Shown: positions 8,457 to 17,717, counted from the first letter of the stretch. The stretch: 64,000 nt of DNA from Candidatus Litorirhabdus singularis (GCF_026262625.1 NZ_SHNN01000002.1:496001-560000), one strand, 5' to 3'. The notes: generated from the sequence alone by a model not told the origin. Numbers and translations are program-made.

Positions 8457-8489
8457 GCAAGATATTACTATAGCGACCACTGAGGCAGG

Positions 8490-9680
8490 ATGAAGAAATT
8501 ACTGTTTCTGGTGCATCGCCTGCCTTATCCTCCAAACAAGGGGGACAAGATATCATCCTATAATATTCTCAAGTATCTCTCGCAGCACTGGCGGGTGCAT
8601 CTGGGCACGTTTATCGATGACCCTGACGACTGGCAATATACTGATACGGTCAAAGCTATGTGCGAGAATTCATGCTTTGTAGGGCTCAAAAATTCCACTA
8701 AAGCAGCCGCGATAATGAAGGGGTTTTTTCGTGGAACGTCTTTCACAGAGGCCTTTTATAACAATAAGGATCTCTTATCATGGGTGTCCAGCGATATTGA
8801 CAGCGAAGCCCCGGATGCAATCTTCATCTACAGCGGCGCTATGGGCCAGTATCTACCCTCTGCTGTGCCCGCCAGCACTCGCATAGTCTTCAATTGCGAA
8901 GACGTCGATAGCGAGAAATGGCGAAATTACTCACACGCCAAGGTTTGGCCGCTAAGTTACATCTATGGACGAGAGGCTAACAAGCTGCTGACTTTCGAGC
9001 GTGCCATAGCCACCAGGTCACATGTGACGTCTTTTATCTCTGAAGCCGAAGCTAACCTTTTCAAAAAGCGCGCGCCTGAATGCGCACATAAGACACACTA
9101 TCGTCTGCAGGGCGTCGACGCTGCCTATTTTGACCCTGAATTGAATTTTTCCAATCCCTATACCACATCAGAGAAAGCCTTCGTCTTCACCGGCGTCATG
9201 GATTACCTGCCGAATATTGATGCGGTAGTCTGGTTCTGCGAGCGTGTGGTACCTGCACTTTTCAAGATCGACCCTGATTTTCGTTTCTACATCGTTGGCA
9301 TGAAACCCACAGACCGTGTTCTGGAACTGGCCAGGCACCCTGCAGTTGCCGTAACCGGTGCGGTTGACGATGTGCGGCCATATCTCAAGTATGCCTGGTG
9401 TGCCTGTCTACCTTTACAAATCGCCCGAGGCATTCAGAATAAGGCGCTGGAGGCTATGGCTATGGCGTTGCCGGTAGTGGCGACCAGGGACGCTTTGGTT
9501 GGCATAAACTGCCAACACCTGGAAGATGTGCATGCTGCTGATAGCTCGTCGGAGATGATTGAGGAGTGCTGCAGGATACTGGCGGCGCCCAGGAAATACT
9601 GTCAGCCAACCCGAACAATGATAGACAATCACTATGATTGGCCCAGCAACCTGGCCAAACTAGCGAAGTTTCTAGAGTAA
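8490..9680 (+). CDS. PEP-CTERM/XrtA-system glycosyltransferase (TIGR03087 type)
   Basis: This 396-residue GT-B (GT4-like) enzyme begins with LFLVHRLPYPPNKGDKIS, the hallmark N-terminus of the sugar transferases associated with PEP-CTERM/exosortase A loci. The C-terminal nucleotide-sugar lobe holds FTGVMDYLPNIDAV (residues about 230-243) and the acceptor/donor loop ARGIQNKALEAMAMALPVV (about 310-328), equivalent to the EX7E region. It should act at the cytoplasmic membrane face in EPS assembly. The start has AGG upstream (gaggcaggATG). It is transcribed away from the ACP operon, which strengthens assignment of both to one exosortase-linked locus. Confidence 0.9.
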   Translation: MKKLLFLVHRLPYPPNKGDKISSYNILKYLSQHWRVHLGTFIDDPDDWQYTDTVKAMCENSCFVGLKNSTKAAAIMKGFFRGTSFTEAFYNNKDLLSWVSSDIDSEAPDAIFIYSGAMGQYLPSAVPASTRIVFNCEDVDSEKWRNYSHAKVWPLSYIYGREANKLLTFERAIATRSHVTSFISEAEANLFKKRAPECAHKTHYRLQGVDAAYFDPELNFSNPYTTSEKAFVFTGVMDYLPNIDAVVWFCERVVPALFKIDPDFRFYIVGMKPTDRVLELARHPAVAVTGAVDDVRPYLKYAWCACLPLQIARGIQNKALEAMAMALPVVATRDALVGINCQHLEDVHAADSSSEMIEECCRILAAPRKYCQPTRTMIDNHYDWPSNLAKLAKFLE

Positions 9681-9866
9681 AGGAATTTTTAGCTGGTTAA
9701 TCTGAACTTTCCCGTCTAGGCTGAGTTATTACAGGACGGCCGTGCTCTTATCAGATCCTAAAGTAAATAGGTTTTCGACACTATTTAAAACGCTGGTTTT
9801 ACATTTTTCTTCTACCTATATTTGCGTTTTAACCTAGCTATATCCATTGATAATCTACAAGTAAAA

Positions 9867-10775
9867 TCACTTTATTGGAATAATATATGAGAGTTCTATT
9901 AGCTGCTCTGAGCTTTCATATTTAACTGATTTAGAGTTGTGAAGAGAGATTAGAGGCTCTTGTTCAAGAACTCTCATGAAACGTTTGTACTTAGCTCCAC
10001 CATCGAAATAAACTGCTCTACCAGATTCCCTTTTACATTTATCAATAAAATCTGAAAAATAGTTAAAGTGAAAAACAACACAGCGTGCTTCAGCGTAACG
10101 CGCTTCACCGCTAACACGATGAAACCCTTTGTCTATATATAAACCCTTTTGATACCTAACCAGCGGGGTTTTATCACACTCAGTTCTCCAACCAAAAACT
10201 CGCTCATTCACACTTTTGGTAGCACTTTCACGATCAAAATAATGACAAGCCTCAAAAAAGCTCTCACCTTGATTATAATCAGCCTCCCGTATCGCTTTAT
10301 CAGAGTACATATCAATCCATAAAGCCCTTAAACAGTTCGCATTAGCGTCTTGCAATTCCTCGATTAGACTAAGCAATCCTCTTTTTTCGCTATGATCAAA
10401 AACCATTAGCTCGTCCGCATCAACGGTTACACACCAATGGCCTTGCCCGAAGCTGTTAAGCAAAAATAACCGCCAATTTAATTGATATGTATACGACTCT
10501 TTAGTGTGAAAAAGGTGGACATCTTTTTGCTTCAATAAATATTCAGTCAACCCATCATCAGAGTTATTATCAAGTATGAAGAAAGTGTTAACACCAAGTT
10601 TTCGATAGTATTCCAGAAAGAATGGGAAACGTAACATTTCATTCTTGGCAATGGCAAATAGTCGAATCTCGTTTTTGTCATTGGAAATAACATAGTCGCT
10701 TAGTTTCCTAATTTGATTTTTACTTCTCAAATATTGAAAATTTTTACGAAGATAATCGATGATTTTAGCAACCAC
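9867..10775 (-). CDS. AT-rich GT2-like glycosyltransferase (Glyco_tranf_2_4 type)
   Basis: The protein has 302 residues. It matches the pattern of small family-2 transferases: FAIAKNEMLRFPFFLEYYRK (residues about 40-59), FILDNNSDDG (67-76), an acidic metal motif TVDADELMVFD (about 117-127) and C-terminal HFNYFSDFIDK. Sugar donor and acceptor are unknown. The gene starts with GTG at 10775 and I see no strong ribosome site. Its base composition is clearly AT-richer than its neighbours, with many AAA, AAT and TTT codons, and AT-rich spacers flank it, so recent horizontal acquisition is likely. It is convergent with the exosortase-system glycosyltransferase gene. Confidence 0.85.
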   Translation of the reverse strand: MVAKIIDYLRKNFQYLRSKNQIRKLSDYVISNDKNEIRLFAIAKNEMLRFPFFLEYYRKLGVNTFFILDNNSDDGLTEYLLKQKDVHLFHTKESYTYQLNWRLFLLNSFGQGHWCVTVDADELMVFDHSEKRGLLSLIEELQDANANCLRALWIDMYSDKAIREADYNQGESFFEACHYFDRESATKSVNERVFGWRTECDKTPLVRYQKGLYIDKGFHRVSGEARYAEARCVVFHFNYFSDFIDKCKRESGRAVYFDGGAKYKRFMRVLEQEPLISLHNSKSVKYESSEQLIELSYIIPIK

Positions 10776-10875
10776 ATCTGAGTCCTAGTTTATTAACCTG
10801 ATCGCCATTTAAGCTAATGCTATACATGGCTCTGTTCTACAAAAAACGGCATCGATTCTACCGTCATTATTTACA

Positions 10876-12165
10876 CTAATCCGTTAACGAAATACTGAGG
10901 AGAATCGGCACCATGTTGCCCGTTTTCTCATCATGGCCCCTTCCGACAAGATACATGTTTCCGAAGTCGTCTTTTGTTGAAGTTCCGTACAACAAAGTAC
11001 CTTTCGCATCACTTAATCCTAGCTCAATTTTTTTGTTCAGATCAGTGGCCATTTCAAAAATAATAAGATCATAATTCTGACTTCTCGGCGCACGTCCAAT
11101 GATCGCTACGTAGTTGCTGCCATCGAGAGGGAATAGTGAGGGTATATAGGCGCCGCCCTTCGTATGTATTCTGCCCCTATAGGTGAGCTTATCCTTGGTG
11201 TTTGCAAAAACGTCCAAATAGTAGAGGCCGCCATCACTGGTTGTAAAAATCAAATCCCCATTTTTCATGCTGGTGTAGCCTATGATACCGTGGTGGCTAT
11301 CCATACTCATGGCCCTATAGGACGGCATTGGGTAGGCACCGACCAGATTGAGATTTACATCGTATTCATTGAGAACAGCTGTCGGAATATCATCCGTGTC
11401 GATAGTTACATACGGTACATAGGCATGCCCCTTCGGGTCCACCAGGAAGTTACGTGAGATATGCCCAGTAACTGAGCCAACAACAATACGTTCAACCTGC
11501 TCAGTATAAATGTTGAACTGGTAGAGCACATGCCCCCAATAACCAAGTGCATATACATAATTACGGTAGAGATTAATCGCTATCAATGCCTCGTCAGCTG
11601 CGAGTATATGTTCCCAACTAGTATCCTCAGGACGTTTACGCCATAGGTGACCGCCCCAGGTTGGATTGACATCCGAACTTTCTCCTTGTTCATCAAAACT
11701 GGCAAAGTAGAGATAGCCATCATCAGCCTGGTAAAACTTTGAATGCAGCTTGTTTTGGCCCATACCCGGCCTGTGCAGACCCAGTCGCTTTAGTTCAGTG
11801 ACAGTATCACTTTGTTGCACCAGGCTATTGGAGCTAGGTTTATATTGCGCCAGAAAAGCTGTTTCGTTTTCCCCGGCGTGGCTGGAAGCACCAAGGTAAA
11901 TATTGCCGTTGTCATCGCGGCCTACTGCACCCCATATCGCTTCAGCGCTGGCAGGAAAGTTAAGCTCTATATTTTCTACAAAGGGTGCTGTGAAAATGTA
12001 GGACTTTGGTAGAGTAAAACGGGTGCCCACTTGTTCTTCAAAGGTTCGCTGCGAAATATACATATCTTCGGGAGTTTCTTGCTCACAACCGACAATAGAA
12101 AATAGCACCAAGGCCAGGCATGGGTATACAATCTGAAAGCGATTTTTGCTCGAAGATATATTCAC
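10876..12165 (-). CDS. Lipoprotein with beta-propeller-like repeats
   Basis: This 429-residue protein starts at GTG 12165; an in-frame TGA lies just upstream, so no longer form exists. The N-terminus is a lipoprotein signal ending in the lipobox SIVGC (Cys27), so the mature protein should be anchored to a membrane. The rest contains spaced blades such as DDNGNIYLGASS, DDGYLYFAS, DPKGHAYVPYV, SDGGLYYLDV and DFGNMYLVGRG, typical of beta-propellers that bind or cleave carbohydrates. I do not recognise a specific family. The GTG overlaps the stop of a 24-codon mini-ORF that in turn overlaps the stop of the VanZ/PHP gene, so expression may be coupled. Confidence 0.75.
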   Translation of the reverse strand: MNISSSKNRFQIVYPCLALVLFSIVGCEQETPEDMYISQRTFEEQVGTRFTLPKSYIFTAPFVENIELNFPASAEAIWGAVGRDDNGNIYLGASSHAGENETAFLAQYKPSSNSLVQQSDTVTELKRLGLHRPGMGQNKLHSKFYQADDGYLYFASFDEQGESSDVNPTWGGHLWRKRPEDTSWEHILAADEALIAINLYRNYVYALGYWGHVLYQFNIYTEQVERIVVGSVTGHISRNFLVDPKGHAYVPYVTIDTDDIPTAVLNEYDVNLNLVGAYPMPSYRAMSMDSHHGIIGYTSMKNGDLIFTTSDGGLYYLDVFANTKDKLTYRGRIHTKGGAYIPSLFPLDGSNYVAIIGRAPRSQNYDLIIFEMATDLNKKIELGLSDAKGTLLYGTSTKDDFGNMYLVGRGHDEKTGNMVPILLSISLTD

Positions 12166-12236
12166 GGCAGTTCAAACCCCGACGGCGCAGCAGACTGAAA
12201 ACTTCCAACTTCCAACTTCCAACTTCCAACTTCCAT
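12162..12236 (-). CDS. 24-codon mini-ORF built on a heptamer repeat
   Basis: The ATG at 12236-12234 overlaps the TGA stop of the VanZ/PHP gene (TGATG). The TGA at 12164-12162 overlaps the GTG start of the lipoprotein gene (GTGA). The first half reads through five 7-nt repeats (MEVGSWKLEVGSF), the rest is non-repeat. The product is too short for a domain. It may serve as a translational bridge between its neighbours or may not be translated at all. Confidence 0.3.
   Translation of the reverse strand: MEVGSWKLEVGSFQSAAPSGFELP
12201..12235. repeat. Five tandem ACTTCCA heptamers
   Basis: Five perfect copies of ACTTCCA (35 bp) lie directly after the stop codon of the VanZ/PHP gene. On the coding strand they read GGAAGTT. 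A 7-bp unit changes reading frame when copies are gained or lost, as in phase-variable simple repeats. Confidence 0.95.
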
Positions 12237-15200
12237 CAAAACAATAGCCTTATTGGATTGGTATAGGCGAGCAAGTCGTCTTTAAGTGGGTAATAAAGCC
12301 GTACTCTGGCCCGTACAAAGCAACTTTCCAGCTCGCTCTCTGCGTTGCTCACCCTAAAAGCCCCGGTGTGGTACGCCTCTTCGGCGACCAAAACGCCTTC
12401 GTAAACAATCTCAGGGCGTCCCGTGCTGCAATTACTTATTATCTCAGCGGTCAATGGATCGTTGATGCTGGCTTTACCGCGCCGCAGTGAAATACTGACC
12501 AATACGGTGTTCTCAGTTTCAACCAACTGGATAACCGAGCCGGGATGAACCGGGGTTTCTAAGCCATCGATTTCAAGGGTCAGTTTCAGAGCATCCAGTA
12601 TGCCGTCATGATCAGACCAGTAGGTGCCGGCTTGCATCCCCTGTATCAGCCCCTTGTAAGAATACTCTGGCACGGAGACGTGAATTCTGGAAAACGCGCA
12701 CGGGCCCTTATCCAACTTGTCATTGTGATAATCAGAGGAAGCGATAGCGCCGCCAACGTTGTACCCCTGTGTCAGCAATTGATCCCAGACGCCGCCAACA
12801 CTTGCGGCAGCTGGGTCCCAGTGATCTACGGTAAGTTCCGGCTCACGGTAACTTCCTAACACTTTGGCATTCTGGTGCCCTGGTGCGCCGGCAATGGCAT
12901 TGAATACTTTCCCTTGTGGATCCCAGCGCAAAAAGTTTTGGGTCACTTCTGCGGCACTACCAGCCTTGCGTGAGGGGTGATTATAAAACGCTAGCAGGGG
13001 GACCTCTTGGCTCCGGTATTTAGCAATCGCTGTCAGTAACGCCACATCACCCTGGGCGTCCTCGCTGGTGTTTTCTGCCAATGCAGCCAACATTGGCAAA
13101 ACACTGGATTCCTTACTAGGATCAACAATCACGTTTACATGCTCGCGCCCGCCGTAAGACGGCATATTGAGTTCAACGCCGCCTAACAACAGAAAATCAG
13201 GGTACATTGACCTGAGTGTGGCAAATTCCTGCAACTGGCGCGTGTCAACCGTGGTCTTAGCATCAGAGTGATCGGTAATCGCCAAGGCATCGCAGCCACC
13301 GTCCACTGCTAGCTTAACTAACTCGGCCGGTGAGAGGCTGCCATCAGAAAAATTGGTATGGCTGTGACCATCAAAAACGATGGTGCCTTTGCGGCCAGCC
13401 CATTCGGGTGCACTGATAACTGTGGGGGAGCCACCGCTCATCAGCCAAAACGGCAGTATCAACAGTCCGGCCAGAACTAGCGCTGCCAAGGCTTTTCGCT
13501 GATGCCATAAAAAAGTAACGAATGCCTCCCAGAGGGACAGCGCCATTTTTCTTAACCGCACCTGTTCTCGCAAATGCGCGATGTGCTCATCGATGAGATG
13601 ACGTAATGTATACGAAGGTGTCTCTTTAGTGCGCTGCGCCAATAGGTCCAGATCGGTTATAGCGTTTGCATCCAGTTCGAGTTCATAGCGGGTCCAGCTG
13701 CCCGTTTTCTTGCGTAGCTTGAAGTAACTCACATCGCTGCCGCGGTATTCGTTAAGGACTGAATCCTCCAGGTGCTTACGCCTGGCGGCTATTGCAATTA
13801 ACTCTGCGCACAAAAGTGGGGGCGAGATACCCAGTCGCTTTTCAACAAGCGTCAGAAAATTAGACTGATAAAGATGAAGGTTAAGCTTTAATATTTCAGT
13901 ATCGCCTGATACAGCCGCATCAATCGCAGGCTGCCTAATGGCATCCGCCGCTGAGTCGCTGGCTGCCTCGTCGCGCACTTGCAGGCTTTGGACGGCAAGC
14001 GAACTTTCCTCTGTGTAATCGTCTTGCTCTGGCAACGCGTTACTCCCCGCTAGGTGCCACCGCTGGAAGACCGTCATTCCAAAACACAGGCCTACCGTGA
14101 TTACTATTTGCACACCAGCCCATCTGGCAAATAGCGCGCCGCTATCAAGTTTGGTTTCCCTGTCGGGGCCCAGCAAAAAGTCGACACCCGAAAACACAAG
14201 CCCATATTTCCTGACCTGTTGTTCAAGACCAAGATTTAGCAGCCACCAGCCCAGTGGCACCGTTAACAGTATAGTCACTAATAGGGCCATCTTAACAGCG
14301 AGCTGTCTTTCAGGGCTTAACGTGAACGCTAGGGCAGCAGCGCTCGAGGCAATAAGTGCCACAAGCAGGCATAAAAACAAGCTGCCGCCAAAAACATGAT
14401 CGCCTTTGGCTGAAATTAGCTCCGTCAGGTTATCGGTAGAGGCCCAGTCCAACACAATAACTTGACTGCAATATAGACAGCTCAGACCGAAGATGAGCAC
14501 TGCGACCACTTTTTTGCCTGAATAACCTTTGGAGAACCCGCCGCTGATGCCGGTGAAAAACCACATGGAAATTGCACCGAAAATTAGCAATGGTGTTATA
14601 AGTGCTGCAAAGCGAACCCACGGTTCCAAAAACTCGATAAGCGGGTTCAGGTTATCGGGGCCCATCGTATTGAAAAGTGAAAATCCCCAATGCCCGAGCA
14701 GCTCTTGCTGAATAACGCCTTCCAAAAATACAGTCGACCCTGTTATATCCAAGATGCTCTCACGCGTCACCGCAAGCAATACCAGAACGTATACCACGAA
14801 GGTGACTTTCAGTAGCGCCAGAGGAATGCGCACAAATAACTGCTTGGTGCTAGTCAGTTCTGCGGCTAGCCAGGCTGAACCGACACCCAGAGACAGTGCA
14901 GCCAGACTGAGGCAGAAAATATCGAAACCATTCCCGCCAAAACGAAACAGCTCCAGTATATTGTAGGGGACCCCTGGTTGATTCAATACAAAGAGGGTAG
15001 CGAATAAAAAAACAGCGCAGTAGCTGGCCACCGCGATGGCTACGCTCCTGCGTTTACCGGGCAGCCCGCCGATGTAAGGATGGCTGATCCCGGAATTATC
15101 TAAAGTTCGGCTTTGGAGCCCGGGGGCAACTGACGTATCTCCCGTGGCAAAATCAGCATCAATTGTCTTAATATTATGCAGGCTGTGCACGGCATAGGCG

Positions 15201-16423
15201 ACGCTCGAATACAGAAGCGCATCAGTCACTTCCGGTGAACCCGCTAGCAGCTGTGTTTGCAGAAGTTCTGTAAAAAACAGGCTGGCCGCAACCGCCAGCG
15301 TCGTTGTGCGCGTGGCGAACTGTTTCGCGTTCCCCAGCAGCCAGGCGACAGCGGTAAAAACAGCAAGCTTTTCACATAATGCAGCTGAATTAGTCAGCAT
15401 AGAACCTTCAAGAAACCCCGAAAAGGGCACCCAGCTAAATGACTTGGAATAGTCCGCTAACGTCCATGGGAATAGGGCTGTAAGTTGGTAACTAACAATC
15501 AGAGCTATACCCAGAGCATATGGTTTTCGTATAACTCTCTCCTGCAGGATAGGCCAGCTAGCAGCGGCCAAGAAAACAGCCGTGGTCGTCGTTAGCGATA
15601 GACTATTAGAAATAACAATTACTTTAGCAACGCAGAGCGCTATCGGGATTGCGGCCAGTAAAGGTAGCTGTATATCTCTATCGAGTCGGAAGCGAACGCA
15701 GTAGAAAACCAAAATCCAGGCGCTGTATTCCAACAGGAAATCAGTCATCGACCAGGACGGAGTGAGAAAGAGTGGTTTTAATGCCTCTTTGTACGCCTTC
15801 CAATCCACGGTAGGTACAAAGGGAATCAGCTGGGAGGCAAGCCAGAAAACAACTATCACTAGTGGCAGAGTCTGCGCCGTTGAGCGTCCAGCCGAGCTAG
15901 CCAATTGGGCCAGAGGGAAACGCTTCGCTAACGGCCAGCCAATGCAAGCACCAACAAGGTTAGGGTATAAGTCGAATAAAGATGCGTCTCTTAATGGGAC
16001 AAATATCTGCGCCAGCTGAGCGCCCAGGGCAACTATCAGCCAGGCTACTGCGAGGCTTAGGCCGCGTAGATTGTGTGGCAGGTGCCAGACGAAATACCCA
16101 AACGGCACAAAGAGAATAATGTTACCAAGAATGTCGCCTAACCCGGGAACACGTGCCGCAGTGCTTGCTAATGCCGTCCATTGTTTGGCGGCAGCGACGG
16201 TAGAGAATTCGAACGGAAATAGTGATCCATAAATAATGGCCACACAAGTCGCCAAAAATCCCCACTTAGCAAGCGTGGTCACATCGGTAGATTTATGCGT
16301 CATATTTGCGCTTGCAGCCATCTTTGATAAACGGCTCTGATTAATTCCATTAGTATGATCAAGACTCGGGCCCATGATGACCAAACGTTGGTAGCCAGTA
16401 TGCCATACAGTGGGTTTTGGCAT
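12236..16423 (-). CDS. Giant membrane protein: two VanZ-like modules plus a C-terminal PHP phosphoesterase domain
   Basis: This protein has 1395 residues. The first VanZ module covers about 55-165 (GSLFPFEF, GDILGNIILFVPFGYFVW, then QIFVPLRDASLFDLYPNLVGACIG). A second, more diverged copy covers about 314-412 (TALFPW, then TELLQTQLLAGSPEVTDALL). Many further membrane spans follow to about 785. A soluble segment (795-960) leads to one more span (about 975-995). The rest is a PHP metallo-hydrolase domain with a full ligand set: H1020/H1022 (FDGHSHTNFSDG), D1051-H1052 (TDHSD), E1084, H1095, H1149 (YNHP) and D1231/H1233 (SDYHND). The PHP domain is probably outside the cytoplasm and could cleave phosphodiesters or phosphomonoesters. 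VanZ proteins often accompany exosortase/EPS loci. The start is uncertain: ATGs at 16375, 16321 and 16303 also precede the first span. Confidence 0.8.
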   Translation of the reverse strand: MPKPTVWHTGYQRLVIMGPSLDHTNGINQSRLSKMAASANMTHKSTDVTTLAKWGFLATCVAIIYGSLFPFEFSTVAAAKQWTALASTAARVPGLGDILGNIILFVPFGYFVWHLPHNLRGLSLAVAWLIVALGAQLAQIFVPLRDASLFDLYPNLVGACIGWPLAKRFPLAQLASSAGRSTAQTLPLVIVVFWLASQLIPFVPTVDWKAYKEALKPLFLTPSWSMTDFLLEYSAWILVFYCVRFRLDRDIQLPLLAAIPIALCVAKVIVISNSLSLTTTTAVFLAAASWPILQERVIRKPYALGIALIVSYQLTALFPWTLADYSKSFSWVPFSGFLEGSMLTNSAALCEKLAVFTAVAWLLGNAKQFATRTTTLAVAASLFFTELLQTQLLAGSPEVTDALLYSSVAYAVHSLHNIKTIDADFATGDTSVAPGLQSRTLDNSGISHPYIGGLPGKRRSVAIAVASYCAVFLFATLFVLNQPGVPYNILELFRFGGNGFDIFCLSLAALSLGVGSAWLAAELTSTKQLFVRIPLALLKVTFVVYVLVLLAVTRESILDITGSTVFLEGVIQQELLGHWGFSLFNTMGPDNLNPLIEFLEPWVRFAALITPLLIFGAISMWFFTGISGGFSKGYSGKKVVAVLIFGLSCLYCSQVIVLDWASTDNLTELISAKGDHVFGGSLFLCLLVALIASSAAALAFTLSPERQLAVKMALLVTILLTVPLGWWLLNLGLEQQVRKYGLVFSGVDFLLGPDRETKLDSGALFARWAGVQIVITVGLCFGMTVFQRWHLAGSNALPEQDDYTEESSLAVQSLQVRDEAASDSAADAIRQPAIDAAVSGDTEILKLNLHLYQSNFLTLVEKRLGISPPLLCAELIAIAARRKHLEDSVLNEYRGSDVSYFKLRKKTGSWTRYELELDANAITDLDLLAQRTKETPSYTLRHLIDEHIAHLREQVRLRKMALSLWEAFVTFLWHQRKALAALVLAGLLILPFWLMSGGSPTVISAPEWAGRKGTIVFDGHSHTNFSDGSLSPAELVKLAVDGGCDALAITDHSDAKTTVDTRQLQEFATLRSMYPDFLLLGGVELNMPSYGGREHVNVIVDPSKESSVLPMLAALAENTSEDAQGDVALLTAIAKYRSQEVPLLAFYNHPSRKAGSAAEVTQNFLRWDPQGKVFNAIAGAPGHQNAKVLGSYREPELTVDHWDPAAASVGGVWDQLLTQGYNVGGAIASSDYHNDKLDKGPCAFSRIHVSVPEYSYKGLIQGMQAGTYWSDHDGILDALKLTLEIDGLETPVHPGSVIQLVETENTVLVSISLRRGKASINDPLTAEIISNCSTGRPEIVYEGVLVAEEAYHTGAFRVSNAESELESCFVRARVRLYYPLKDDLLAYTNPIRLLF

Positions 16424-16494
16424 AAGACACTAACAGGCTTGCAATCGCCTGCCGGCAAACTGCTGTAGAGACTGAGTCATCGACGCTGTTTAGG

Positions 16495-17685
16495 CTAGCT
16501 CCCGTCTTGCCCGCTGACCTCAGGTAGAAAAGGGTAGGCCGGCAGCCCCGCCTGTGCCCGGGTATCGAACAAAAGATTACTGTTAGAACCTGTATAAGCG
16601 TCGCTGCCGATGATCAGGTTGGCGGTCATGATCAGCGCAGGGGAGGGTTGTTTCGCATGATAAAGCACATCTCTACCGTTACGTTCCAGCAGAATCACAT
16701 TGTCCTGCAGCGTCACCGCATTACTTTTGTACTTGTAGCCCTCTAATCCGTAACCGATCATATCCCCGTTGGCAGAGCCAGGGCCCTGTGCCAGTACCGA
16801 GCGTTTGATACTCAAGACCCCACCGTTAGAAATATCCAGAAGCCGGCTGTTACGTGATGAGAAAGACGCTATGACGGTATTGCTAATGCGCGTGCTGGCG
16901 CTGCGCGACTTGATCTCGTGGCCTTCACTTTTAGCCGCCAGAAACAGGCTTCGATCAATAATAAGCTTCCCGCCGCCGATGTAAATTCCGTGTGCACGGC
17001 CCCGATTACCCAGACGTTCGAACCGGCTGGAGTAAATACGCACGGTACCCGGTGAGCCACCGGTGAGCACGCCTTGTTGGCTGTCGTGAAAATATACGTG
17101 CTCAAGAACCAACCCTGAACCGGAAAGCCTGACGCAGGCGCCATTTTTGTCGCGCACCGTAATAAAGCGGCACTCAATGTTATGCAGGGTGGTGTTATTA
17201 CCCTGAATGACCATGGCGGCCTTACCCTGAATAGCCGCTTTTTCAATAACCACATGTCCGCGACCCAAAATCGTTACATTGTTGGCTTTGACAGCGAATC
17301 CGGTCCGGTAAACACCAGCGCCAATTTCCATCAGATCGTTGTCCTTCAGTGCTTTGGCGGCATCCTTCAATGATGCATAGACTCGGTCACCGACACGAAT
17401 TTCAGTAGGGAGAACATCTCCGTCATAGGCCAGCGGTGCCCAAGGCGCAAAATTGCTGGAGATTTCTTCGTGCAGCGGAAGCTTCGCAGCGGCCTCAACA
17501 TTCATTGCAGGCTTTAGGCTGGGCATTTTCTCCCAAGCGTCACCGGCAAGCCGCAAGGCCTTATTGGCTTGCTCGGGGTAGGAGAACCATGCGCCAAGCA
17601 CCAGGGCGTGCGCCATAAGTCCTACAGCCACCAAATACACAAGGGTTAGCCATTTGAGGGGTTTAAGGTAAGACCGGACTGTCAT
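16495..17685 (-). CDS. Membrane-anchored right-handed beta-helix protein
   Basis: About 396 residues from the ATG at 17685, which has AGGGG six bases upstream; a GTG one codon earlier is less likely. An N-terminal hydrophobic segment (residues about 14-34) is a signal anchor. From about 95 on, the chain shows short repeating beta-helix coils (ANNVTILGRGHVVIEKAA, NNTTLHNIECRFITV, GLVLEHVYFHDS, RISNTVIASF), as in pectate-lyase-like carbohydrate-binding or -cleaving proteins. I do not see a definite catalytic triad, so binding or a lyase/epimerase role is open. It lies upstream of the VanZ/PHP gene on the same strand (71-bp gap) and may be the first gene of a beta-helix, VanZ/PHP, lipoprotein unit. 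Confidence 0.8.
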   Translation of the reverse strand: MTVRSYLKPLKWLTLVYLVAVGLMAHALVLGAWFSYPEQANKALRLAGDAWEKMPSLKPAMNVEAAAKLPLHEEISSNFAPWAPLAYDGDVLPTEIRVGDRVYASLKDAAKALKDNDLMEIGAGVYRTGFAVKANNVTILGRGHVVIEKAAIQGKAAMVIQGNNTTLHNIECRFITVRDKNGACVRLSGSGLVLEHVYFHDSQQGVLTGGSPGTVRIYSSRFERLGNRGRAHGIYIGGGKLIIDRSLFLAAKSEGHEIKSRSASTRISNTVIASFSSRNSRLLDISNGGVLSIKRSVLAQGPGSANGDMIGYGLEGYKYKSNAVTLQDNVILLERNGRDVLYHAKQPSPALIMTANLIIGSDAYTGSNSNLLFDTRAQAGLPAYPFLPEVSGQDGS

Positions 17686-17701
17686 CACTTCCCCTATTTA
17701 A

Positions 17702-17717
17702 CATAATATACATTATG
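17702..17717. promoter_or_regulatory. Inverted repeat upstream of the beta-helix gene
   Basis: CATAAT-ATAC-ATTATG is a 16-bp inverted repeat 17 bp before the start of the beta-helix gene, in an AT-rich stretch. It may be an operator or part of a promoter. Short enough to be chance. Confidence 0.25.

Noticed and set aside
12201-12235. Heptamer repeat as a CRISPR array
   Set aside because: The units are 7 bp with no spacers, so it is a simple tandem repeat.
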